A stretch of 17,831 nt of DNA from Legionellaceae bacterium UBA2794. Its GTDB lineage: Bacteria; Pseudomonadota; Gammaproteobacteria; Legionellales; Legionellaceae. Location of the stretch: assembly GCA_002352055.1 (NCBI GenBank), contig DEHS01000012.1:1-17831 (forward strand), in the 5' to 3' direction. The notes beneath the pieces are model-generated. The model saw only the letters and a program-made list of their open reading frames with translations. It was not told the DNA's origin and did not search any database. Position 1 is the first letter of the stretch, and each line of letters begins with the position of its first letter. Position numbers and translations under genes: made by a program. Shown here piece by piece: positions 9,725 through 16,321 of this stretch.

Positions 9725-9760
9725 TTAGCACATTCTATCATATATTTGCTTCAATATGAT
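9725..9760 (-). promoter_or_regulatory. Extended -10 promoter of the right giant gene
   Basis: The minus strand reads TGA-TAGAAT (TAGAAT at 9737-9732), an extended -10 element at exactly the same distance from the ATG as in the left copy. The -35 position (ATCATA) is weak. Conservation of this element between copies whose coding parts have diverged supports it as functional. No clear Shine-Dalgarno lies between it and the start codon. Confidence 0.5.
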
Positions 9761-9902
9761 TTATTTATGATCATGCGGTGGGCGTAGAATAATCAGTAAC
9801 ATTTGATAAATGATTTTAATTTAATAGGATTTAAATTCTCATTATAGTTATGTTACTAATTGCTCCCCATCAAACTACTTACCTCGGATTAGCTAAATAA
9901 CG
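9755..9902 (-). pseudogene. Relic of the 3' end of a further giant-gene copy
   Basis: The similarity between the two upstream regions does not stop at the promoter. Bases 9755-9772 match 3641-3658 at about 15 of 18 positions, and the latter include the stop codon and last codons (DHN-stop) of the right copy. On the minus strand the relic reads GATCATAAATAA. Further along, 9885-9902 matches the segment of the right copy encoding RYLTNP at about 16 of 18 positions; here it would encode RYLANP, directly after the stop codon of the neighbouring gene. The two patches are collinear but spaced differently from the intact gene, as expected of a decayed remnant. The matches are short, so this is a moderate inference. 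Confidence 0.4.
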
Positions 9903-10682
9903 TTACTTTTGCGGTATCCTGGTAACCCTTTGAAACAGGTGAGTGAGCTTAATGTCCAAAAGACTTTCAAGTTTCGTTATTGTTTCCTGATAGGATTTGA
10001 GAGCATTCAATGGGGATTTCATTGCGTAAAGGATGTAATTACCACCCACAACAGGACATATTAGAACTTCGGCAAAATACTGCTGTAAACACTTGATGAA
10101 ACTTAAATTTTGATCAGGGGGTTTGTGATAATTCACCACAAGACATCCCGAGTCATCAAGAATTCTGTGACACTGTTTTATGAATTTGGAATGCATTTGA
10201 AAGGGGTTCATGCCAGAACTGTGATACATATCAGCAAAAATAATCTGCGCGCTGCCTTCTTCACAAGATCGTAATTCCAAACGCGCATCCGCAACCCTGA
10301 TTTTGACATGAGTGCCAATGGGTAGAGCAAAGTATTCCTTCGCTACGTTGATCACCGTCTCTCGCAATTCGATAGCATAAAAAGAGCATTTGGGTAGAAG
10401 AAAATTCAACGTGTTAAGAAGACATCCTCCGCCTAAACCCAATAGAGTTATTTTTTCTGGCCTAACAAATGCGAGAGCGAATAACATAATACGCGTATAT
10501 TCATGTACGGGGATATGGGGCAATTTTATATTGATACAACTTTGCTCATAAATTGGATCGAATGCTAAAATACGATAGTCTTTTTTTTCAAGAACCATAA
10601 TATCGCCCCATTGATCATGGGTTCGATAAATAATTCGTTTATCAAATAAAAATTCGCGGGTTTCATTAACATCTTTTAACAA
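9903..10682 (-). CDS. Spermidine synthase-like protein (class I SAM-type fold)
   Basis: The protein is about 259 residues from the preferred start. It opens with a beta-rich segment (RIIYRTHDQWGDIMVLE, then YRILAFDP) typical of the spermidine synthase N-terminus. Next come a glycine loop LLGLGGG (about residues 80-86), an acidic residue ending the next strand (AIEL, about Glu105), an ADA motif (about 131-133) and FADMYHSSG (about 149-157). The latter resembles the D-A-Y/F...P-H-L-T pattern of stand-alone spermidine-synthase-like proteins. The catalytic aspartates of true spermidine synthases (GGGDG and the DSSDP loop) are not conserved: GGGDG reads GGGCL. Aminopropyl transfer is therefore doubtful and a methyltransferase-like or unknown role is possible. 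Start: the frame opens at a TTG at 10787 without a ribosome site and with a -10-like box inside it. The TTG at 10682 has AAGGA seven bases upstream and is preferred. The gene diverges from the malic enzyme. Confidence 0.75.
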   Translation of the reverse strand: MLKDVNETREFLFDKRIIYRTHDQWGDIMVLEKKDYRILAFDPIYEQSCINIKLPHIPVHEYTRIMLFALAFVRPEKITLLGLGGGCLLNTLNFLLPKCSFYAIELRETVINVAKEYFALPIGTHVKIRVADARLELRSCEEGSAQIIFADMYHSSGMNPFQMHSKFIKQCHRILDDSGCLVVNYHKPPDQNLSFIKCLQQYFAEVLICPVVGGNYILYAMKSPLNALKSYQETITKLESLLDIKLTHLFQRVTRIPQK

Positions 10683-10752
10683 CTGAATATCCTTAATGCT
10701 GGAGACAGGATTAAGTAAAAGAACGCTAACAATCCTGAGTTTGAAAATATAT

Positions 10753-10781
10753 CTTATACTGATAGTAGAGTCTAATAATAA
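10753..10781 (-). promoter_or_regulatory. Candidate promoter of the spermidine synthase-like gene
   Basis: The minus strand has TATAAG (10758-10753) with TTATTA 17 bp upstream (10781-10776) as a weak -35. It lies about 70 bp before the preferred TTG start at 10682. If real, it places transcription start inside the longer reading frame and supports the shorter protein. Confidence 0.3.
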
Positions 10782-10827
10782 TTGCAATCAATCGAACTGG
10801 ATTTGTTATCTCAGATCCGAACTTTTT

Positions 10828-10869
10828 GTTGCGATGCAACATAAAACGCTTTCTCAGAGTTTGAGAAAG
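10828..10869 (+). promoter_or_regulatory. Two hairpins in the malic enzyme leader
   Basis: Just upstream of the malic enzyme are two perfect inverted repeats. GTTGC/GCAAC has a 3-base loop (10828-10840). CTTTCTCA/TGAGAAAG has a 5-base loop (10849-10869). The second ends four bases before the ribosome site AGGAG (10873-10877), so it could affect initiation as an mRNA hairpin or serve as an operator. No T-tract follows, so a terminator is unlikely. Confidence 0.4.
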
Positions 10870-10885
10870 ACCAGGAGAGCTTATA

Positions 10886-12301
10886 ATGATTGATAAAGCC
10901 TTCTCAGCTTCGAGCAGTATTACCATGCGATTACGCATTAGTAATTCTGAAGATGTATTTAGTAAGTTAGCCGCAGTAATTGAGAATGAAGGCGCACAAA
11001 TTGGAGCGATTGACACCGTTCGGGCTGAAAAAGATTTTCAGATTCGTGACATAACTATTTATACTCAGGGCCCTCAACATGCCGAGTCTCTTGTCGACTT
11101 AATGCATACTCTTTCTTATCTTGAAATTATTCAAATTTCCGATCGAACATTTCTAGCCCACATAGGCGGTAAAATTGAAATGAATGGGTTAATACCTCTA
11201 AAAACACGTGATGATTTATCTATTGTTTATACTCCTGGAGTGGCACGGATTTGTACTGCAATATATAAAAATCCAAAAGATGTGTATAACCTGACCATCA
11301 AGAAGAACATGGTTGCCGTTGTTTCTGATGGAACTGCAGTATTAGGTTTGGGAGATATTGGTCCATTTGCGGCAATTCCAGTGATGGAGGGAAAGGCTCT
11401 ATTATTTAAAGAGTTTGCTAATGTTGATGCTTTTCCGATTTGTCTGGATACTCAGGATGTTGATGAGATTGTAACTACGATTAAACATATAGCACCGATA
11501 TTTGGTGGGATTAATTTGGAAGATATATCTGCCCCACGTTGCTTTGAGATTGAAGAGCGATTAAAAAATGAATTAGATATTCCCGTATTTCACGATGATC
11601 AGCACGGTACGGCTGTGGTACTTACTGCAGCAATGATTAATGCCTTAAAGGTAGTCAGGAAAAAGCCTGAGCATATTAAAGTAGTGCTTGTTGGAGTTGG
11701 TGCTGCGGGTACTGCTTGTACCAAAATGTTATTAAATCTTGGGGTGAAAAATATTATCGGTTGTGATTGTAATGGGGTTATTTACAAGGGTAAACCGGGC
11801 ATGAATGCCTGTCATCAATGGTACGCCGCCCATACTAATCCACAATGTGAAATGGGAACTGTTCATGATGTAATCAAAGGGGCAGATGTCTTTGTTGGAG
11901 TATCTAAACCTGGGATTATTACTGCCGAAGATGTTAAAAACATGAATAAGAATGCGATTGTATTTGCTATGGCAAATCCTGTTCCGGAAATAATGCCGGA
12001 AGAAGCAAAGAAACATGCTGCAATTGTGGCTACAGGTCGTAGTGACTATCCAAATCAAATTAACAATGTATTGTGTTTTCCAGGAATTTTTCGTGGGGCA
12101 TTGGATTGTATGGCTACTGATATCAATGAGGCGATGAAACTGGCTGCTGCCTATGCCATCGCAAACGCGATTGAAGAAAAGTATCTTACTCCGGAATATA
12201 TTATCCCAAGCGTATTTGATACATCCGTTGTTAAAGTCGTGGCGCAAGCGGTAAGAAAAGCCGCTATACGCACAGGGGTCGCACGAAAAATCTATTTGTA
12301 A
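10886..12301 (+). CDS. NAD(P)-dependent malic enzyme with N-terminal ACT domain
   Basis: The enzyme oxidatively decarboxylates malate to pyruvate with reduction of NAD or NADP, in the cytoplasm, linking the TCA cycle to pyruvate. This is the short bacterial type (471 residues), here with an extra N-terminal ACT-like regulatory segment (about residues 12-90). Family motifs are all visible: SIVYTPGVA with Tyr115; MEGKALLFKEF with the catalytic Lys170; the metal ligands Glu212-Asp213 (LEDISAP) and Asp237-Asp238 (FHDDQHGTA); the Rossmann loop GVGAAG (270-275); MANPVPE; and GRSDYPNQINNVLCFPG. The acidic residue at the end of the second Rossmann strand (CDCNG, Asp294) may favour NAD, but cofactor cannot be settled by eye. 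The ACT part predicts control by a small ligand such as an amino acid. ATG at 10886 follows AGGAG by eight bases. The 3' end converges with the ankyrin-RasGEF gene, three bases apart, with no terminator between them. Confidence 0.93.
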   Translation: MIDKAFSASSSITMRLRISNSEDVFSKLAAVIENEGAQIGAIDTVRAEKDFQIRDITIYTQGPQHAESLVDLMHTLSYLEIIQISDRTFLAHIGGKIEMNGLIPLKTRDDLSIVYTPGVARICTAIYKNPKDVYNLTIKKNMVAVVSDGTAVLGLGDIGPFAAIPVMEGKALLFKEFANVDAFPICLDTQDVDEIVTTIKHIAPIFGGINLEDISAPRCFEIEERLKNELDIPVFHDDQHGTAVVLTAAMINALKVVRKKPEHIKVVLVGVGAAGTACTKMLLNLGVKNIIGCDCNGVIYKGKPGMNACHQWYAAHTNPQCEMGTVHDVIKGADVFVGVSKPGIITAEDVKNMNKNAIVFAMANPVPEIMPEEAKKHAAIVATGRSDYPNQINNVLCFPGIFRGALDCMATDINEAMKLAAAYAIANAIEEKYLTPEYIIPSVFDTSVVKVVAQAVRKAAIRTGVARKIYL

Positions 12302-12304
12302 TAG

Positions 12305-14770
12305 TTAAAGCTTAGATTCAACTAAATAGTCCGTCCTATTATCGATTTCTAACGCAGCTTGTAGCTTTACATTACTCAAAGTTGGGAAAAATTTATTAAC
12401 CTGAAATTTTGCAATATCAGGTATATAAACATCTTTCGCAATTTGAGGGTAGTAATAGGTGTTATGGATGTTTAAAAGAGAATCAATAATTGCATTGAAT
12501 TGATGATAAAGGGATTCATTATTTTCCCAATGATAATTAATGACTAAAGTTCCAAACCATTCAATCAGTTTAAATATAAATTCAAATAAAGAATATTCTT
12601 TTGCGTCTATTTTTAACCTGGGTATCAAATTTCGATTTAAGTAATTGTCTTCTAAATTTTTAAGAAGATTGAGGGGATCTTCTGTTAATCGAGGAACCAC
12701 AAACAAATGATTTTCTGGTTGTTGGAGTCTTATCGCCGCTTCGATTAAAGTGTGTTCCTCAATCATTTTATAAGCAGCAAGAAAGTCTGGTAAATTACTT
12801 TGATGTAACAAGTCAACCTGCACACTTTTTACATGGATTATATGATGTAAAATTCGGCCAGTTATTTTTAAAAGAGTTATAAACTCTTTATTGCCTTCAG
12901 TTGCAAATATTAAATCAGCTTGAATCATACCTAAATAGGGGAGGCATTTTTCATAAGTTTGAGCCATTTTACGTGCCCATTTAAAATTACCTCTGATATC
13001 CATCATTTGCTTAAGTTCTGAAATCATATCGTATTCCTGAGGTGTAAAATTACTCAAGTATTTAGATAAATGTACCATCAGGATTTCTGTATTAATGACG
13101 TTATAAATTAAAATCATATGATGTAAATCAATCCAATCATCAGGTTTTTGATTCATTAAGGCTATCGCTAACTCAATAAAAAAAAGATAGGTGTTTTTAA
13201 TGTTATCCGTGGGCTGTTTCATGATAATACTTAAAAAATAATTATTCAGCGCATTGAAATAATGGGTATGTCTTAAAATATATGACATACTTTCTTTAGA
13301 GAGTGGCTTTTCCAAAGGCGGCTCCATGAGCTCTTGTAGTGACACGTGATAATATAGATTTAAAGTTAATTTTTTCAGTTCCTTGGCAATTATTTGGACT
13401 TGCTCCGAACGTTGACTGCTTTTTTTGCTAATTGCCGTTTCAATTAACTCTGAGAATAGTGTATTCGACGAAGATAATTCTTTAACCGATGGAGAGTGTA
13501 TAACATTATGTGAATAAATTAGATGTTCAAAGTCATCATTTATTTCCTGGCCTATTTCTCCCAAGCCCTTTTCAGGATGAATATTACTTTTAAGAAAAAA
13601 TCGCAAGTGCATATTTAGAAGACTAGGGGTAGCAAATTCTGATGAAAAATAAGGAAAAGATAGAAATAGAATCATATTGCTTAAAACTTTTTGCGACACA
13701 TTGAAAGAAGGGTATAGCTTGCGCAAATTTATAAGGAGATCAATTAACGGAATGATACTAATTAAGCCAAAAACCTGTTGATACAATGTTACAAAATCAA
13801 TTGTATTAAAATTATTTAAATGAGGTTTTGAATTTATAAATTCCACTATCTGCTCACAAGATTTAATTCTTGGAGGATAAATATCTGGTGGAATGAGCAC
13901 AGGGTTATCTAATTCATTGTCCTTGATTAAAAGATGCAAATTCCTGGACAAAAAATTGCTGATGAGTTCTTTGTAGCTCTTATTAGGTAATTCAATATGC
14001 CCTGGCATAGTTAATTTAAGGGTTTGATTGAAAAGTGTTGGCTCGTTTCCACTTATAGATTTATCTTGTGATAGTTTACTCCTCACATCTGTTTTTCTGG
14101 GTGAGGTAAGTTTCTTTGGTTTTTTCTTTTTGCCATCTAATGAACGTGGACTGTCGTAAGCTTCCAAATCTGTTTTAAAAAAATGAGGAAATTCCAGGGA
14201 TAAGGTTATTTTATCCGGATTAGAAAGAGCATAGAGTGGATTAATTTCATTTAAATCGTACCCTAATAACGCATTTTGTAACTCTTTGTCATTTTTTGCT
14301 AAATCCAGTACGGTGCAATCATCATTGTTATGAGGGTAAATAAAATTCGGTTGAATGTTTCGTATGGAACAAACTGCCCAGAATTGTTTATGAATTACAG
14401 CGATATGCAGGGGAGTATTATTATTAGAATCAACCTGATTTAATAAGAACGGGAACTTTTTATATATTATTTCAAACGCCGATTCATTTGAATGGATAAT
14501 TACAAAATGAAGCAAATTTTGCTTTTCAGAAAGGTACTCTTGCAGCACTATGGATTCAATATTTTTATCCTCCAAAAGGTCGGAGTTTAATAATATTTCC
14601 AGGGTATCAAGTTTATTTTTTAGAATCAGGATGTGAAAGATAGTGCGCTCTTTAAGATAACCGCCTGCTAACTCAGGTTCTTTTTTCAATATTCTAATCA
14701 ATTCTTTTGATAGTTGTTCTTGCGTTAATGCTGATGATGAAATGAGTTTAAGTATAGAATCTCTGCTCAT
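12305..14770 (-). CDS. Ankyrin-repeat protein with REM and RasGEF (Cdc25) domains, putative effector
   Basis: 821 residues. Residues about 40-170 form ankyrin-type repeats, for example the TPLHIAVIHKQFWAV unit at 119-133. A lysine-rich linker follows (214-220, KKKKPKK). Residues about 265-395 resemble the RasGEF N-terminal (REM) module (IDFVTLYQQVFGL...PLIDLLINLRKLYPSF). Residues about 455-690 match the Cdc25 catalytic module: F505NALNNY, the RGNFKWAR stretch (593-600), CLPYLGMIQADLIFATEGN (609-627), then the helical-hairpin region. Eukaryotic RasGEFs carry the equivalents FNALTNW, SRNYKNYR and PFLGxYLxDLxFxxEGN. The predicted activity is nucleotide exchange on a host Ras-family GTPase, with ankyrin repeats for targeting. 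Residues 700-821 are not recognised. The L. pneumophila effector LegG2 is a known RasGEF protein, but identity with it is not claimed. ATG at 14770 has AAGGA six bases upstream. A terminator separates it from the kinase gene, so it needs its own promoter. Confidence 0.87.
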   Translation of the reverse strand: MSRDSILKLISSSALTQEQLSKELIRILKKEPELAGGYLKERTIFHILILKNKLDTLEILLNSDLLEDKNIESIVLQEYLSEKQNLLHFVIIHSNESAFEIIYKKFPFLLNQVDSNNNTPLHIAVIHKQFWAVCSIRNIQPNFIYPHNNDDCTVLDLAKNDKELQNALLGYDLNEINPLYALSNPDKITLSLEFPHFFKTDLEAYDSPRSLDGKKKKPKKLTSPRKTDVRSKLSQDKSISGNEPTLFNQTLKLTMPGHIELPNKSYKELISNFLSRNLHLLIKDNELDNPVLIPPDIYPPRIKSCEQIVEFINSKPHLNNFNTIDFVTLYQQVFGLISIIPLIDLLINLRKLYPSFNVSQKVLSNMILFLSFPYFSSEFATPSLLNMHLRFFLKSNIHPEKGLGEIGQEINDDFEHLIYSHNVIHSPSVKELSSSNTLFSELIETAISKKSSQRSEQVQIIAKELKKLTLNLYYHVSLQELMEPPLEKPLSKESMSYILRHTHYFNALNNYFLSIIMKQPTDNIKNTYLFFIELAIALMNQKPDDWIDLHHMILIYNVINTEILMVHLSKYLSNFTPQEYDMISELKQMMDIRGNFKWARKMAQTYEKCLPYLGMIQADLIFATEGNKEFITLLKITGRILHHIIHVKSVQVDLLHQSNLPDFLAAYKMIEEHTLIEAAIRLQQPENHLFVVPRLTEDPLNLLKNLEDNYLNRNLIPRLKIDAKEYSLFEFIFKLIEWFGTLVINYHWENNESLYHQFNAIIDSLLNIHNTYYYPQIAKDVYIPDIAKFQVNKFFPTLSNVKLQAALEIDNRTDYLVESKL

Positions 14771-14865
14771 AATACGTCCTTATTGAATTTTGTCTTTTCA
14801 TTCCTGAACGTATTTTAGGAGAAAAATTAACTTTTACCATCCCTATTGAGTATTTTAAAATAAAA

Positions 14866-14894
14866 GACACCCTGTCAAAGTTTAGTCAGGGGTC
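14866..14894. terminator. Bidirectional rho-independent terminator
   Basis: GAC(A)CCCTG (14866-14874) pairs with CAGGGGTC (14887-14894): eight pairs with one bulged A and a 12-base loop. A run of eight T follows on the plus strand, and on the minus strand TTTTATTTTA follows (14865-14856). It lies 23 bases after the stop of the kinase gene, so its clear job is ending that minus-strand transcript before the ankyrin-RasGEF gene. It could also stop plus-strand antisense transcription. Confidence 0.8.
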
Positions 14895-14916
14895 CTATTT
14901 TTTTTAATTAACATCG

Positions 14917-16161
14917 TTAGAAAGTAGGCATATTATTATTTTCACCATCAACTGAGTGCTTAGCTACTTTATCTATTTTCTTTTTACGGGGTTTAAAGAA
15001 ACAACTCCATTTTTTTGATTTTTTATTGGCTGGGTCAAAGTTTTCATCATTTTTAAGCGGCGCGGTATTTACTTTTATTTCCGTAGTCTTGTTCCGTATG
15101 TTTTCTTTATTAAGCTGGATTTCATGGGCTTTAATTAAAGCTTCATAGGCATTTGTGAAATCGCAGCGTTCTTCTTTATTAAAGGCAGTCATGTTTATTA
15201 ACGTCTGCCTGATTATATTTTCGACTTCGGGATCTAGTCCATTAATGTTTTCAAAAAGCTTATCGTGATTATGAGGATTCTTAGCATTTCGCAAAATTAC
15301 ATCATAGCCTCGGCCAAAAGCATACAACTCCAGATCATTATGCCAGATAAGGCCTAATATTCGCCCCAAACTATAAATATCACTTCTTTGATCCGTACCC
15401 ACATTCAAGAAAACTTCCGGCGCTGCATAGAGTTCTGAACCAGCCGCCTCATTGTCCGTAATCTCATCATAGAATTTGGCAAAACCGTAATCTATAGTTC
15501 CAACAGAGTCCGATTCCAAGTCGACTATCATATTTTCAGGTTTTAGGTCCCGATGAACCATATCCTTAGCAATAACCTGATTATGCACTGCTTCCATTAA
15601 ACGAATAGATAATCGAAACCGTTCTTCCAGAGAGAGGGGCTTTTGACCAGAAAGATCATTTTCAATAAGATCAAACAAAGAGACTCCTTCCAGCCGGCGG
15701 GAGGTCATATAAATAAAGTCATTATATAAAACTGGGCCTTTTGGAAAAAGATGGGGTGTTAATTTCATCATTTTATATTCAACTATTGCCTTGTCCAGGG
15801 TCTCTGGATCAGTGCACGCCATTACTTTGACTATCCTTCTTTTACCCAGAGGCTTCTTTTTGAATTCCAATCTATCATTTTCAATTTTATAGGTCATTTT
15901 AACCGGATAGACAGTACCAAAACCTCCCTCTCCAAGCGGCACTGTGTCAATTACGTCGTAGCGAAAGCCGCCTTTTTTACTAGGTCTTTTGATAATCGTG
16001 GAGTCAAGTTTAATTTTAGTTACTTTATTTTTATAAGGGATTTTATAATGTTTTCCTGCACCCCAGCCAAAGCGATCAGGATCTGGTTGTTGTAGAAGAG
16101 ATAGTAGTAATTTTCCGCGTTTAGAGTCAGGATTTAAGTCATCTAATTGAATCACCTTCAT
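14917..16161 (-). CDS. Eukaryotic-type Ser/Thr protein kinase, LegK-like putative effector
   Basis: 414 residues with a complete kinase core. The glycine loop is LGEGGFGTVY (76-85), the ATP lysine Lys112 (RIVKVMA), and the likely helix-C Glu Glu128. The catalytic loop is VHRDLKPEN (202-210) with Asp205, Lys207 and Asn210. The metal motif is D224YG instead of DFG, followed by YAAPE (245-249) and the helix-F Asp261 (SDIYSLG). All residues needed for activity are present, and Tyr for Phe in DFG is tolerated in other kinases. An N-terminal leader of about 70 residues precedes the core. The C-terminal tail is basic and polar, with KKWSCFFKPRKKK (383-395), a Cys and aromatic patch in a basic cluster that could bind membranes. 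There is no transmembrane segment or PASTA domain, unlike bacterial PknB sensors. This fits the Legionella LegK-type secreted kinases that phosphorylate host proteins; it is not assigned to a particular LegK. ATG at 16161 has AAGGA six bases upstream. Confidence 0.9.
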   Translation of the reverse strand: MKVIQLDDLNPDSKRGKLLLSLLQQPDPDRFGWGAGKHYKIPYKNKVTKIKLDSTIIKRPSKKGGFRYDVIDTVPLGEGGFGTVYPVKMTYKIENDRLEFKKKPLGKRRIVKVMACTDPETLDKAIVEYKMMKLTPHLFPKGPVLYNDFIYMTSRRLEGVSLFDLIENDLSGQKPLSLEERFRLSIRLMEAVHNQVIAKDMVHRDLKPENMIVDLESDSVGTIDYGFAKFYDEITDNEAAGSELYAAPEVFLNVGTDQRSDIYSLGRILGLIWHNDLELYAFGRGYDVILRNAKNPHNHDKLFENINGLDPEVENIIRQTLINMTAFNKEERCDFTNAYEALIKAHEIQLNKENIRNKTTEIKVNTAPLKNDENFDPANKKSKKWSCFFKPRKKKIDKVAKHSVDGENNNMPTF

Positions 16162-16249
16162 GACGCTTCCTTGAATTCATGGAGTAGATATGACCAGTAT
16201 AGAATATGAATTTAATTTGTGCATTAAAGGCATTAATTATTCATATTTG

Positions 16250-16279
16250 TAGATAAATCAATTAATGTTGATTTATCTA
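16250..16279. promoter_or_regulatory. Perfect 12-bp inverted repeat, candidate operator
   Basis: TAGATAAATCAA and TTGATTTATCTA form perfect 12-base arms around TTAATG. The repeat ends two bases before the TATAAT box at 16282-16287, so a bound regulator would cover the -35 region of the epimerase promoter. There is no T-tract and the sequence is AT-only in most pairs, so a protein-binding site is more likely than a terminator. It lies in the divergent gap shared with the kinase gene and could affect both. Confidence 0.55.
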
Positions 16280-16281
16280 TC

Positions 16282-16287
16282 TATAAT
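16282..16287 (+). promoter_or_regulatory. -10 box of the epimerase gene
   Basis: A perfect TATAAT lies 34 bases upstream of the preferred start codon at 16322. No good -35 is present at 16-18 bp spacing, which suggests dependence on an activator, possibly through the adjoining inverted repeat. Confidence 0.45.
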
Positions 16288-16321
16288 TAGATTATCTGAT
16301 AAAAATACTGTAGGACATAGT

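Noticed and set aside
10726..11016. Small minus-strand reading frame over the malic enzyme start
   Set aside because: It lies antisense to a well-supported gene, has no ribosome site or recognisable domain, and is best seen as a shadow frame.
12298..12310. Shared terminator between the converging malic enzyme and ankyrin-RasGEF genes
   Set aside because: Only three bases separate the stops and I found no hairpin with a T-tract there.
16220..16236. GCATTAA direct repeat upstream of the kinase as a PmrA-type box
   Set aside because: The two TTAATGC copies on the minus strand are 9 bp apart, not the spacing of about 11 expected for a PmrA site, and the flanks do not match.
16265..16321. N-terminal extension of WecB from the ATG at 16265
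   Set aside because: That ATG sits inside the inverted repeat and before the TATAAT box, lacks a ribosome site, and would add residues absent from the family; 16322 fits better.
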